Notes under the pieces: generated by a model
The model's database searches: none
Told to the model about the DNA's origin: nothing
The model's input: the letters and a program-made list of their open reading frames with translations, nothing else
Source: Tethya wilhelma
Taxonomy: Eukaryota > Porifera > Demospongiae > Tethyida > Tethyidae
Length of the DNA: 64,000 nt
Direction of reading: 5' to 3'
NCBI GenBank assembly: GCA_964030475.1
Contig: CAXIPT010000006.1
Span: 2,494,234 to 2,558,233 of the forward strand
Part shown: one piece after another, positions 1 to 10,802 of the stretch
How positions within the stretch are numbered: the stretch's first letter is position 1
Layout of the letters: each line of letters begins with the position of its first letter
Position numbers and translations under genes: made by a program

Positions 1-675
1 TATGGAGCAATCACCGCAATGGATGTTGCTGTGGGACAAGTGAGAGACTTACTGAAGAAGTATGGTTTAAGTGATAACACAATGGTTTGGTTCACTAGTG
101 ATAATGGACCAGAAGAATACACTCCAGGAGTGACTTCTGGATTAAAAGATCGCAAGCGAAGTCTCCATGAAGGTGGAATACGTGTCCCAGGTCTCATTGA
201 GTGGCCAGACGTGATCAAAACAAACAGGAAATCAAGTTATCCGGTTGTTTCCAATGACCTTCTTCCTACTGTGTGTGACATCCTAGGAGTGTCTCCTCCC
301 AGTGACCGACCCATTGATGGAGCATCGATATTGCCTTTCCTAAAAGATGAGACAACTTCTCGAAACTCACCTATCATGTGGGCATACAGCCACGAAGGAA
401 TCATTGAGAATAAATTTCAAGCAGCCATAACTGACGGCCATTACTTCAAGGTGCATGCCACATACAACAAGGATGGCAAACTCAAAGCAGCAAAGCTGTA
501 CAATCTATATGAGGATCCTTTTGAAATGGAAGACATCTCCTACAGTCACCAAGAACATTTTGAAACTTTGAAGAGTGAGTTGGAACATTGGCGCCAGTCT
601 GTTGTCAGGAGTGCTAAGGAAGAAGTTAAATGTTATGGTGTATCAAAGGCACATGTGCATGGCTCTAGGCCATAG
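1..675 (+). CDS. Arylsulfatase, C-terminal part (5' end outside window)
   Basis: The reading frame is open from base 1, so this is the 3' part of a gene that starts before the window. The protein aligns along its length with the C-terminal halves of the two complete sulfatases downstream: a conserved TSDNGPE metal-site segment near the start, the GGIRVPGLIEWPD stretch, then a LYEDPFEMEDIS stretch. The family hydrolyses sulfate esters of glycans or steroids using a formylglycine; the catalytic cysteine lies upstream of the window. The tail after CYGV is extended by about 11 residues compared with the paralogs. It is first of three head-to-tail copies. Whether the missing part has introns is unknown. 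Confidence 0.9.
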   Translation, partial: YGAITAMDVAVGQVRDLLKKYGLSDNTMVWFTSDNGPEEYTPGVTSGLKDRKRSLHEGGIRVPGLIEWPDVIKTNRKSSYPVVSNDLLPTVCDILGVSPPSDRPIDGASILPFLKDETTSRNSPIMWAYSHEGIIENKFQAAITDGHYFKVHATYNKDGKLKAAKLYNLYEDPFEMEDISYSHQEHFETLKSELEHWRQSVVRSAKEEVKCYGVSKAHVHGSRP

Positions 676-1803
676 AATACATGTAAACCACAATCAATTC
701 TAGTGTGGAATCAGTGTTGCAACAATCATTATTCAAGTGTGTCGATCTGTTTGAACATGTTTTTTTTGTTTTTTTTTATATTCAATTTCAAAATTGAAAT
801 CAATTCAAAACATTAACATTACATTTTGCATTAATTGATTGTGTATGCTTCTATAATTATATGGATATTAGCTATGGTACGTAGCAAGAGCACTACAAAT
901 TACCCCCATGGTAGAGTCCACCTTAATTTCAAGGCAGGATCACAAGTTTGTTAAAAAAAATTAGGTTTATTATTGATAAATTTTACATAGTACGTCTCTT
1001 AATTGGCTTTTTCCTTTGACCTTTAACTGACAGCTGGAAGATAAAAGGGGAGAGCCATTAGGCATGAGGCCATTACTAGACTAAGTGTGACTGACACATA
1101 TTCATGTTAGTAATATCTGAATAAAGAATAATAAGTACATTGTATTCTTATCCTGCATGAGGAGACTAACAGTTTTGTTGAAGTTATTAATGTCATACAC
1201 AATGATAATTTATGGCAATTTATTGTGATGTTTTGAGCATGTACAGTGTACATGCCTTATTATTATATAGTTAACATAATATTATAAACTGGTATAAGAT
1301 AATCAAACGGTGAGATCGACCATCAATATGAAACAGACTCACATCATCGTATTCAAGCTATAATTGGCTAAAGAAAACACAATTATAATTATCATGACTC
1401 ATAGGAGGAAAAACTAGCTATTTAGTATTAGGTTTCCCATACTGAATGATCGGTTGGAGTAGTAAAGAATTTATGTGTGTACACACACAGACAAGGATTT
1501 GAAGCTATAAATATTATGCATGCATGGTGCTTCACAAATTTAATTACTAGCACTAAAAAGTAACATGCAGTATTATTATGATGAAGCAATGCAAAAGGAG
1601 CACACAAAACTTCACATACTTTTACGTATATATGGCTGTGTCACTGTGCCATTGGTCTACATTACTATCATGCATACAAACATCTTTTAAGTTTACTAGA
1701 TTGCAGAGCTATACAACTGTTTGAATTCATCGGCTTCAATTCTGCCAGCACTGCCAACAATTGAAGTGGTACTATTGTCAAAGATCAAGGCATTAAGAAA
1801 AGA
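676..1803. other. Intergenic, arylsulfatase 1 to 2
   Basis: AT-rich spacer between two sulfatases. An AATAAA at about 1120-1125 is a possible poly(A) signal for the upstream gene, 445 bases past its stop. I see no conserved coding stretch or clear repeat. Confidence 0.5.
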
Positions 1804-3456
1804 ATGAGATTCAAAAGAGCAACAGGAGCCTGGTCGTATCCTGCTAGTACGAGATCCAATATCCTCCTTGCAATTGTAGTTCTTCTAGTGATGGCCATGT
1901 ACTGTGTTGATTCAGACTTCCACACTGTTGTAAAGTCTTCTAGATTAAATTACTACTTTCACGGTGTTATACTGAAGGAGGATATTGTCAAATCTACACA
2001 GGATTTCAAGAAATCAACCAAAACCCTTCCAAACATAGTGTTCATGATGGCTGACGACTTGGGCTATGGAGATGTGGGCTACAATGGAGGCAATGCTGAG
2101 ACTCCTCACTTGGATGCAATGGCAGCTGGACCCAACACAGTTCATCTCACACGATACTACAGTGGAGCACCAGTGTGTTCTCCCACAAGAGGAACAGTAC
2201 TCACTGGACGAAACCACAACAGGTATTGCGTATGGTCTGCAAATGGGGGCAAAGGAACTGCTGATTTTGTTATTCCAGAGAGAATGCCTCTACCACCAAC
2301 AGAAATCACAGTAGCTGAGATCCTTAAGAATCATGGCTACCAGACTGCTATGTTTGGAAAGTGGCATCTTGGAGACTTCAAGAAACTTCCAGACGGACAT
2401 GAGAAGTGGCCTGTTTCTCATCCTGGGATGCACGGGTTTGATGAGTGGTGGGCTACAGAGAGATCAGCTCAAAATGTTAATATCAACTGTGCCTGTTTCA
2501 ATGAATCAATTGCTGATGATTTCTGTGAGGTTGGACATTACGTACACAAGAAGCCGGTGGATTGCTACAATTATTACACTGTCCAAAACACAGGACCAAA
2601 CTCTCTACTGCAATCACTGGATTATCCAATCGTTGGAGATGACTCACAGTTTATAGTTCAATACTTTGAAAAGTATCTTGAAAAAGTTAACAAAACCAAC
2701 AAACCATTCTTTGTCTATCTACCATTTCACACTGTACACGATCGTTTTATTGCAAGTAACAATTACATAGAAAGGTACAACACCAAACAATTCAGTTTGC
2801 AACAGACAGACTATTATGGTGCAATAACTGCGATGGATGATGCTGTGGGACAAGTAAGAGAACTACTGAAGCAGTATGGTATAAGTGACAATACGATGGT
2901 TTGGTTTACAAGTGATAATGGACCAGAGAACAGAACTCCAGGAGTCACTGTTGGATTTAGAGGACGCAAGAGAAGCCTTTACGAAGGTGGAATACGTGTC
3001 CCAGGTCTCATTGAGTGGCCAGACATGATCACATCAAACAAGAAGTCAGATTATCCAGTTGTGTCTAGCGATCTTCTTCCTACTGTGTGTGACATCCTAG
3101 GAGTGTCTCCTCCCAGCGACAGACCCATTGATGGAGTCTCCATTCTACCTATCCTGAAAGGTGAGACGTCTTCTCGAAACTCATCCATCAAGTGGGCGTT
3201 TAACATAAAAGGAAATTTTGAAAATGAATACAAAGCAGCCATTGTGGATGGCCATTTTAAAGTGTATGCCACATACAACAAAGGACTAGTAGAATCGGCT
3301 GAACTATATGACCTTCAGGAGGATCCATTTGAAACTGAAGATATTTCTAGCAAACAGGAAGATCGTTTCAAAGCAATGAAAAATGAGTTGGAGGAATGGA
3401 GACAGTCGATCATCAGTAGTGCCAAACAAGAGGTCAAATGTTATGAACAAAGTTAA
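1804..3456 (+). CDS. Arylsulfatase, signal-anchor form
   Basis: A 550-residue intronless ORF of the sulfatase family (arylsulfatase B/I/J-like by general look). MADDLGYGD (residues 82-90) supplies the first metal aspartates, and CSPTR at 125-129 followed by GTVLTG is the CxPxR signature whose cysteine is converted to formylglycine. GKWHLGD and TSDNGPE give further active-site residues. Compared with its neighbour it has about 40 extra N-terminal residues, with one hydrophobic segment (about 19-34) after a basic start; this fits a type II signal anchor better than a cleaved signal peptide. Predicted site: secretory pathway or cell surface, acting on sulfated glycans. The exact substrate cannot be read from sequence. 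The ATG at 1804 is the first in frame. Confidence 0.93.
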   Translation: MRFKRATGAWSYPASTRSNILLAIVVLLVMAMYCVDSDFHTVVKSSRLNYYFHGVILKEDIVKSTQDFKKSTKTLPNIVFMMADDLGYGDVGYNGGNAETPHLDAMAAGPNTVHLTRYYSGAPVCSPTRGTVLTGRNHNRYCVWSANGGKGTADFVIPERMPLPPTEITVAEILKNHGYQTAMFGKWHLGDFKKLPDGHEKWPVSHPGMHGFDEWWATERSAQNVNINCACFNESIADDFCEVGHYVHKKPVDCYNYYTVQNTGPNSLLQSLDYPIVGDDSQFIVQYFEKYLEKVNKTNKPFFVYLPFHTVHDRFIASNNYIERYNTKQFSLQQTDYYGAITAMDDAVGQVRELLKQYGISDNTMVWFTSDNGPENRTPGVTVGFRGRKRSLYEGGIRVPGLIEWPDMITSNKKSDYPVVSSDLLPTVCDILGVSPPSDRPIDGVSILPILKGETSSRNSSIKWAFNIKGNFENEYKAAIVDGHFKVYATYNKGLVESAELYDLQEDPFETEDISSKQEDRFKAMKNELEEWRQSIISSAKQEVKCYEQS

Positions 3457-3761
3457 TATTAATTAACTTTTTTCAATGTGAATAAATACACAACAATGTT
3501 AAATTGTGTATGCATGCGTACTGAGCTAAGTAGGAAAATTAATTACTTAACTTGCAATCAACTTGCTATTCATCTACATGGACGCATGGATATACTGTTA
3601 AATTACTTCAGGAAGTATTTAAGTTGACGTAGCAATTAATTTCTTCATTCATAGCCACCAACAGCGATCATAGGAATTTAAATAGGTACAACAATTCTTC
3701 ATTTAATTAGCTTCAGTATATTCAACAATCAGTTGATATATGTAGCTCAGAGGCAAGAGAA
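3457..3761. other. Short intergenic with poly(A) signal
   Basis: Spacer of about 300 bases. AATAAA at 3481-3486, only 25 bases after the stop of the upstream sulfatase, is a good poly(A) signal. The rest should hold the promoter of the next sulfatase; no motif stands out. Confidence 0.6.
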
Positions 3762-5279
3762 ATGGCTTTATACTACTTCAAGTGCCTGTTCATTTTAGCT
3801 TTAGTTTGCCTTGCAGCTAGCTCTGATGATTCCATAGAGGCCCATTCAATTGCTAAACGTCCTCCCAACATAGTGTTCATATTGGCTGATGACTTGGGGT
3901 ATGGAGATGTGGGCTATAGTGGGGGCAATGCTGAGACTCCTCACTTGGATGCAATGGCAGCTGGACCCAACACAGTTCATCTCACACGACACTACAGTGG
4001 AGCACCAGTGTGTTCTCCCACAAGAGGAACAGTACTCACTGGACGAAATCACAATAGGTATTGTATCTGGAATGCCAACATAGGAAAAGGAACAGAGGAC
4101 TTTGTTATTCCAGAGAGAATGCCTCTACCACCAACTGAAATCACAGTAGCCGAGATCCTCAAGAATCATGGCTACCAGACTGCAATGTTTGGAAAGTGGC
4201 ATCTTGGAGACTTCAAAAAACATCCTCATGGACACAAAAAGTGGCCTGTTTCTCATCCTGGGATGCATGGGTTTGATGAGTGGTGGGCCACAGAGAGATC
4301 AGCTCCAACAGCCAACATCAACTGTGCCTGTTTCAACGAGTCAACCACAAATGACTTTTGTGAGTTGGGGCACTATACACGTCAACCTACTTGCTCCAAT
4401 TACTATTCAATCCAAGAAGACTCACTAGATTCTTTACAGTCATTGGATTATCCAGTGGTTGGGGACGACTCACTATTCATTGTACAATATTTTGAACAGT
4501 ATCTTGAAAAAGTTAAAGACTCAGGGGATCCCTTCTTTGTGTATCTACCTTTCCACACGGTACATCATCGATTTCTTGCTACAGACATGTACAGAAAAAA
4601 ATACAAAGGAAAAGGTCATGCACAAAACCAGATAGACTATTATGGAGCAATCACTGCAATGGATGATGCTGTGGGACAAGTGAGAGAGCTTCTGAAAAAG
4701 TATGGTGTAAGTGATAACACGATGGTTTGGTTCACTAGTGACAATGGACCCGAAAGTGGGACTCCAGGAGTGACTGCTGGATTCAGAGGAGGTAAGCGAA
4801 GTCTCTACGAAGGTGGAATACGTGTCCCAGGTCTCATTGAGTGGCCAGACGTGATCACATCAAATAAAAAGTCAGACTATCCGGTTGTGTCTAGCGACCT
4901 TCTTCCTACTGTGTGTGACATCCTAGGAGTGTCTCCTCCCAGTGACCGACCCATTGATGGAGTCTCTATTTTACCTTTCCTGAAAGGTGAGACGATTTCT
5001 CGAAACTCATCCATCAAGTGGGCATATCGGATCAAGAACAAGTTTCAAACTAAGTATCAAGCTGCAATAAGTGACAATCGTTACAAAGTGTATGCCACTT
5101 ACAACAGAGGACAAGTGGAGTCTGCAGAATTGTACGATCTTAAGGAGGATCCATTTGAAACCAATGATATTTCTAATAAACAAGAAGATCGTTTGAAAGC
5201 TTTGAAAGAGGAGCTAGAGGAATGGCGTCAGTCTGTTATCAAGAGTGCAAAAGAAGAGGTCAAATGCTATGGTGTATAG
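3762..5279 (+). CDS. Arylsulfatase, secreted form
   Basis: A 505-residue intronless sulfatase, very close to the gene before it. It starts with a typical cleavable signal peptide (basic/aromatic start, hydrophobic core FILALVCLAAS, about residues 1-20). LADDLGYGD (41-49) and CSPTR (84-88) give the metal aspartates and the formylglycine cysteine. GKWHLGD, TSDNGPE and the DLLPTVCDILG region are intact. The three sulfatases lie head to tail, as expected for local tandem duplication. The two complete copies differ mainly at the N-terminus, which suggests different sorting (secreted versus anchored) with the same chemistry. Confidence 0.94.
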   Translation: MALYYFKCLFILALVCLAASSDDSIEAHSIAKRPPNIVFILADDLGYGDVGYSGGNAETPHLDAMAAGPNTVHLTRHYSGAPVCSPTRGTVLTGRNHNRYCIWNANIGKGTEDFVIPERMPLPPTEITVAEILKNHGYQTAMFGKWHLGDFKKHPHGHKKWPVSHPGMHGFDEWWATERSAPTANINCACFNESTTNDFCELGHYTRQPTCSNYYSIQEDSLDSLQSLDYPVVGDDSLFIVQYFEQYLEKVKDSGDPFFVYLPFHTVHHRFLATDMYRKKYKGKGHAQNQIDYYGAITAMDDAVGQVRELLKKYGVSDNTMVWFTSDNGPESGTPGVTAGFRGGKRSLYEGGIRVPGLIEWPDVITSNKKSDYPVVSSDLLPTVCDILGVSPPSDRPIDGVSILPFLKGETISRNSSIKWAYRIKNKFQTKYQAAISDNRYKVYATYNRGQVESAELYDLKEDPFETNDISNKQEDRLKALKEELEEWRQSVIKSAKEEVKCYGV

Positions 5280-5999
5280 AACTGACAGAAAATTACTGAT
5301 ATTATTATAGACTCCATTAATTTTGTACATAATGGTCATGCATTCAACACAATTCAATGATCTAGTTTTTACTATACTGTAGCAATAATATAGCCGTGCA
5401 GTCATAATGGGTATGATGATGTCTGTGTGGTATGCTTGCAAACCGTGTGTGAGAACAGAAACCTATCAATTACACCTATAATAGGTGTCATAACTAGTCG
5501 GAATGCAATTTAGTTAGTAATGTTGACTTAAATTATAACTTGTATGAGCTTGGTGAGGTTTCTGTGCCTGGTAGTACCTATGTCATCTACAAAGTATTAT
5601 TAATCCTTGGTGTGAATAATAATCAATATACAGCAAGGGTTAAGGTAGCCGTTTTAATTGTCTGTCTATGTGTCACAGTGTTTGTTCCAACTATAATATA
5701 ATATGGCCTGCAGATCCAGTCTTAAAGTGCATGCATATGGTATACCAAGGTATAATAATCGAGATATCTAAAGTGCATATATAGCATTCTACATGTTGTT
5801 CCTGAAATCTGAGGCTTTTGCCATGACAACACCAAAATAATTATTATCAACATGAATTAACTATACATGTACGTCATTGGTGATGCTTTGAAAATATAGA
5901 TACTATGTATTGATAAATAATGTACATGTACAAATTCTCATAATTTTAATGATAATTTTTGTAATTGTAACAAAAACAGACAGAAAAATAAAGATGAAG
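5280..5999. other. Intergenic between convergent genes
   Basis: AT-rich spacer between the third sulfatase and the 3' end of the minus-strand glycosyltransferase. No coding or RNA feature recognised. Confidence 0.5.
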
Positions 6000-7733
6000 T
6001 TACAACGTACTCTCCAAGTGTTGACAGAGACTCCTCTCTTTCAGTCCGAGGTCTTCTTCCTTACACCCATCTTGCCACAAGTGAACCAAGCCAGGTTCAA
6101 CGGACCGAAAGATGTTCAAGTCACTATTCTTAATAAGCTGGTCCAGTAGACTCCATTCAGTGCTGTCATTTTCTTCATTTTTCTCCACTTCTGCGTTGGA
6201 TTCATCAAATAAAATGTTTGAAAGATCATAGTTGTAAACGCACACTAGATGAAAACTCTCGTGCATCCAACTTCCTTTGTTTTTATCAATTTGAAACTTT
6301 GTAGCGTACGGAAACAGTACACGTGACTTGTAGAATTCACTAGGGTCATAGGGACTGAATACGGCAGGAAAGTACACCTGTTTACCTTCAACAGCATTCA
6401 TACGACATCTCTCCAAGAATTGTGTCGAGAAGTCAATGTGAATGTCGGCAAAGAATAGTAGCTCATAGGAAGGGAACTCATTCGATGCAAGCTCAATGGT
6501 CTTCCTTCTCGAGTAAGGAGCTTTCATGAAAACTATTCTGAGATCTGCTTCTGGGTACTTCTTTGTGTATAAGTCAACTAAAGTGATCACGGAGAACAAA
6601 TCCTTGTCATACGTCTTGAAGAGACCATCACTGTAAAGAACCACAAGTAGACCTACAAGCTCTGGAGGCTTTCTCGACAAAAAGCTGTTTTCAAAGGAAA
6701 CCATGAATCGTTGAAATCCTCTCGAGACGGGTGGAGTGGGTATCACAAAATTGACCTTTGTCGACTTGTAGTTTGCACTCTTGAGACTCAAAACTCTCGG
6801 AGGTTCAGCCTCCCTCAAAGCATGCAAAAACTTTGTCTGCTTCTTTCCATCACTCTCTGTTTCAGTGATGTGAAGGAAGTAGTCTGTACCTCGCTGTGGA
6901 TCCATTCTTTGCAGCAAGCTGTGTACAGTAATGATATCCTCCTCAGCTGTGTCAGTTTCAAGTCCTCTTGAATGCACTACAGCGCTGGTAAGTTCCTTTA
7001 TGTCTTGACGTATTCTGCTACTCACGGAATGACTGGGATAGTGCATGGACTCTGTGTATCTGTACTGCTCATCGAGGCTTTGAAAGTGAATGACCTCTTC
7101 ACCTGTATAGGGTGCATTGACTCCCAGCTTTGTCCACGAAGGAGCTTGATGCTCACTGGTTTGAAGCAGCGAGTCAGAACGAGCACCCCTTTCTGCCGTT
7201 TTTATTATGTGAGATCTCAGACCAATGGTAATGTTTTTGAATAACTTAATGTACTCTTTAGTGTAGTACTGATGGAGGTGGTAGATGTGTTCAGGTTCTC
7301 CTAATGGAGATAGAAGTAGTGCTTGTTGGATGACTGGGTTCAAGTGATGTGCTCCTAACTGTAGCTCCTCTTGAGCTATGAGATTCTCGGCAACATAGAA
7401 TAGTTCTCTCAGCTGAAGGAGAAGAAAAGAAAAATATATTTATGTCAAAAGACTTTGGAGTAAAAATAATATTATATTAATGTACCGTATAGCAGGAAAT
7501 TTTCGTGGGGGAAAATTTTTACGTTTTCGTCTTGAATAGAAATTCCCGGGGAAAATTTTCGTGGATTGCGTCTCAACATTATGTGACGACCTCGTACCTT
7601 ACAAATTTCGTGGGGGGAAATTTTCACGGAAAGATGCCAAACCGCAAATTCGTAAAAATTTTCCCCCACAAAAATTTCCCGATATACGGTATGAACGCTG
7701 ACTGACACTTCACATGGTGTATGTATTCTGCAA

Positions 7734-7769
<36 letters not shown>

Positions 7770-8638
7770 CAAACCTCAGTAGCAGATGTACAATTGACTC
7801 CCACATTCATTCTGACACATCTTGCCATCTCCACATCTTCATTCAGAGACCGAGCATTCTCCTGACACGAAGACAAATGTGGACAGACCAACTGCAGTGC
7901 CTTCCAACTAACAACATAGCCTCCCTCAAAGCAATAGCTCTCTCCTTCTCTCAATCCCAACTCATCTCTTGTTGCTCCGAAAGGAAACACTGCTCTTCCT
8001 AGCAGGATGGGTGCTGAACTGTTTAGCGATAAGAGCATTTGTTCAAATTCTCGCGTTCGTAAGTAAACACTGTCTTCAAGTTTCACAAACCACTGATATT
8101 GGTCTAGTTTTTGTTTGCACACGTCTTTCCACAACTCAAGCACATTTTGCTTGCCAGTACGTTCCTCACTGTAGTCCTCTTGTCTTGAATCTAGGAGGGT
8201 GACGGGAATTTTATTGTCGATCGCAAACTCGACGTCGTCTTCGTCTGCTGGGGGGAACACATAATATTGGATATGTCCCCTGACTCCTACATTGCTCCCC
8301 CAAGTTTGATGAATGGCAGAAGCTGTAGTTCTTAGAGTGTCTCTTGTGCTGAGGACATTGTACGATACTAGTTGTCTCGGTGAAGACGTATCAGAGTCAA
8401 CAAACTTTATTTCAAAGTTATTTTTATTGGTTTGCACAAGTTCTTCATCTTCATCACCGTTCTGCTCCACTGACTTTGCGTAAAGATTGTCTCCTGCTCT
8501 GACTATGATTGGGGGACCCCTGTCATCATCAATGGAGCGTACAGCAAGAAGGAGAAATGCCGTTATCAGTGTGCCAGTGAACACCCCCAAGATGAAGGGA
8601 AAAGCTGTAGCTGGCCGAATTCTTCGTAGGTATTTCAT
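6000..8638 (-). CDS. Chondroitin synthase-family protein, resembles chondroitin polymerising factor
   Basis: Two exons on the minus strand, 8638-7775 and 7412-6000, join in phase 0 to give 758 residues, close to vertebrate CHPF/CHSY length. The ATG at 8638 is preferred; the longer frame would need a GTG. A type II membrane anchor lies at about residues 12-33 (FPFILGVFTGTLITAFLLLA). The first domain is beta-1,3-glycosyltransferase-like (HQTWGS, GRAVFPFG, EDVEMARCVR). The second is CHGN-like (MDPQRGTDYFLH, GKQVYFPAVFSPYDP, PGLVHLW). Family role: Golgi synthesis of chondroitin. Both DxD-type metal motifs look degraded: LED at about 188-190 and DIH at about 611-613. It may be a non-catalytic partner, as described for CHPF. 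It neighbours a sulfatase cluster. Confidence 0.87.
7483..7691. repeat. Foldback MITE, TACCGTATAGC family
   Basis: About 209 bases in the glycosyltransferase intron. TACCGTATAGCAGGAAATTT at the left pairs with the inverse at the right end (...GATATACGGTA), with long inverted arms. The outer TA on each side fits a TA target-site duplication. Confidence 0.8.
7735..7769. repeat. (AC)n microsatellite
   Basis: About 17 AC units ending a few bases from the splice donor (7771-7774) of the glycosyltransferase intron, so length changes there could affect splicing. Confidence 0.95.
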
Positions 8639-9227
8639 TTCAGAGAATTCCACTCAGTGTATGTGAGCAAAAGCTATGTCACGTGAACTAGCATCAATAT
8701 CATGTCACTGTTTGGCTTCTGTTCAGCAGAACACTGAGCCACATATAAAACTTGAATAAAGTTTATACACAAAGTTGACACAACTAAATTAATACTATAT
8801 ACTTGATTTAGTATCCTACCTTGAGCGGTTGTACATTTGTAGAGACACTTTGAATTCCAGAGACCCAGTCAGTGTTGTCAGTAGGTGGGCTCAAATCACA
8901 TTCCTTCCTTCTTCTCTCGTTGCTGCACTGTGACCGCGCTAACAATTATCTAATGGGCGTGACCATTTCTTATTATGCGCATGCTCATTGTAGCTTCTGT
9001 CGGCGCTCGCTACATTATTGCTCTCATTCACGAAAGGTTAACAACGTAACAGAAATTAAATTAGCTGACAATGAATTGGTAATTGAATTAAGATACGAAG
9101 AATCACAATGAATATAATGAAGAATAAAACTGAATGATGAGAAAATGATGAGATAAATGATTGTGATAAGTGATAGCAAGACGGCTGCAGCAATGAATTA
9201 ACAGTAACTGTCTGTGTGCAACATCAG
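8639..9227. promoter_or_regulatory. Upstream region of glycosyltransferase
   Basis: 590 bases between the start of the minus-strand glycosyltransferase and the 3' end of the SMYD-like gene. Contains GCGCATGC (8977-8984), half of an NRF-1-type palindrome, and a GGGCGTG box at about 8956. Regulatory role is inferred. Confidence 0.4.
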
Positions 9228-10802
9228 CTATGTATTATTCATCACATGTTCAAAAGCACGTTTCAACAACTCAGGATTTAGCTGTCCCTGCATGAAAGCA
9301 CCAGCTGTTTCTCGTAGCAACGTCAAGTATAGGCTTGGAGAAATCCCAAGTCGATCGGCACGGGTTTGAATCTCACTCCACGCATCGCGTGATTGGTGCT
9401 GTCTGGGAGGTGACTCTGGTGAAGGATACTCAATCTCCATCATTTCACACAAGGCCTCTTGTGATGGTCTCCTGGGATGGATCTGCTGGGTGAGGGCAAA
9501 CAGCTTGTGGAAAGGTTCCAGCTTCCCAAGGTGCAGCAGAGAGGAGCAAACGATCATGGTGATTTCAACAACGTCCATTCGTGTTCCATACTCTGTCATT
9601 GCAGCCATTCCAGCCTGACCGAGCACGTTGTAAAAAGTGGCAACAACATTTGTCAGGTCATTCAACTTGTTGTAATTCAAAATCAACTCTCTTGCTGTGA
9701 GAATCAGAATGGCATTGGACTTGTCCAAGATGCGCTTTTCGGCTTTTAAAGATAGCTCAAGCATCTCCACACTCTGGAGCAGCGACTTGTCGATGAGTTG
9801 TGCCTGTTGTAACACTGCCCAACCACAACTCATCATTTCCTTAGCCGTGGAAACCGACCATGGGGCAATGAATGACGATTTCTGCTTCTCCATGATCCAC
9901 CGTTTGGAGTTTGGGATCATTTCCTGTTCACAGATGTAACAATTGCAATTGATCCCGAAACAGACACTCAGTTTCAGACGTCTATACTCTCTCAGGCCCA
10001 TGTAGACGCCACAGGAGAGGAAACTCTTGCAGATTTGTTCACCAACGGCAATGTCCTCAATAGTGTAAACGTCGTCCTCTTCAGCTTCGCAGTTGGGCCT
10101 ACAAATATGATTCAGCAGTGTGAATTCTGGATTGTAGACGACAAGAACATACGCTCCAGGTGGGGCAGCTGCTATGACACTTGCATTGATGCTGATTGCG
10201 AGAAAGGCTTGACGAATTTTCTCATTGCTCACACCATCAGGGACCAAGAGGCGGACGTACTTTTCTAGCCGAGGAAAAACGGAGGCCTTCATGGAAGGAA
10301 GTGCAGCTGGAACCCATATGTGTTGTACCCAATCCACACTAGATTTCACACTCATACTGTGTACAATGCCCTTGTTGATAACTCGAGCAGCCAGCACAGC
10401 ATGTGGTGGAGGCCAGAAGCTCTCGTAACCATCAACGCAAGGTGACAGTCCTGGCGCTTTGATTGTCACCTTTCCACGAAAATTCTCTAACCTTTTCATT
10501 CCTTCACACTCAATAGTGTGCAGTGGGAGATTAGCTTTGAGGCAGTCGTGACTACAGTAGCCGATGACGTTACACTTGTTACACAGAACAGGAGCACAGT
10601 CTTCCTCGATTGTAACCATACAATGGTGACACATAGCTACTAGGTCATTCTTTGTCAGGCCTCCAACTGCAAGCACGTGTGCTACACGTGGAAATAATCG
10701 TGTGCCTCGTTTGATGGGTTCTTTAGCAAACAGCCCCAGATAACCGTCTTTGTCTTTTCCAATTGACACGGAAGAGGGAAGATTCAAGCACAGGTTTTCC
10801 AT
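9228..10802 (-). CDS. SMYD-like SET and MYND domain protein
   Basis: Intronless 524-residue ORF; the ATG at 10802 is the first in frame. It has a split SET domain with a MYND zinc finger inserted (about residues 58-99: Cys/His pairs at C58, C61, C74, C77, C83, C87, H95 and C99), the SET core NHICRPNC (231-238), and the post-SET cysteines CNCYIC (286-291). The C-terminal ~220 residues are helical and TPR-like, as in SMYD proteins. The family methylates lysines on histones and other proteins. Here the tyrosine usually found in the GEE..SY motif is phenylalanine (GEQICKSF, F261), so activity is in doubt. Zinc-binding and scaffold roles could remain. Single-exon structure is unusual for this family and may reflect retroposition. 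Confidence 0.88.
   Translation of the reverse strand: MENLCLNLPSSVSIGKDKDGYLGLFAKEPIKRGTRLFPRVAHVLAVGGLTKNDLVAMCHHCMVTIEEDCAPVLCNKCNVIGYCSHDCLKANLPLHTIECEGMKRLENFRGKVTIKAPGLSPCVDGYESFWPPPHAVLAARVINKGIVHSMSVKSSVDWVQHIWVPAALPSMKASVFPRLEKYVRLLVPDGVSNEKIRQAFLAISINASVIAAAPPGAYVLVVYNPEFTLLNHICRPNCEAEEDDVYTIEDIAVGEQICKSFLSCGVYMGLREYRRLKLSVCFGINCNCYICEQEMIPNSKRWIMEKQKSSFIAPWSVSTAKEMMSCGWAVLQQAQLIDKSLLQSVEMLELSLKAEKRILDKSNAILILTARELILNYNKLNDLTNVVATFYNVLGQAGMAAMTEYGTRMDVVEITMIVCSSLLHLGKLEPFHKLFALTQQIHPRRPSQEALCEMMEIEYPSPESPPRQHQSRDAWSEIQTRADRLGISPSLYLTLLRETAGAFMQGQLNPELLKRAFEHVMNNT

Noticed and set aside
1804..5279. Bacterial origin of the intronless sulfatases by recent transfer
   Set aside because: They have eukaryotic-type signal sequences, AATAAA signals and base use like their neighbours; lack of introns alone is not enough. 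A phylogeny would be needed.
7472..7774. Glycosyltransferase exon 1 reading on through the AC repeat to a stop at 7472
   Set aside because: A GT donor at 7774 and acceptor at 7413 join two family-conserved segments in phase 0; the read-through encodes only repeat and MITE.
7721..8202. Plus-strand open frames over the glycosyltransferase exon 1
   Set aside because: Antisense shadows of a well-supported minus-strand exon, plus AC repeat translation.
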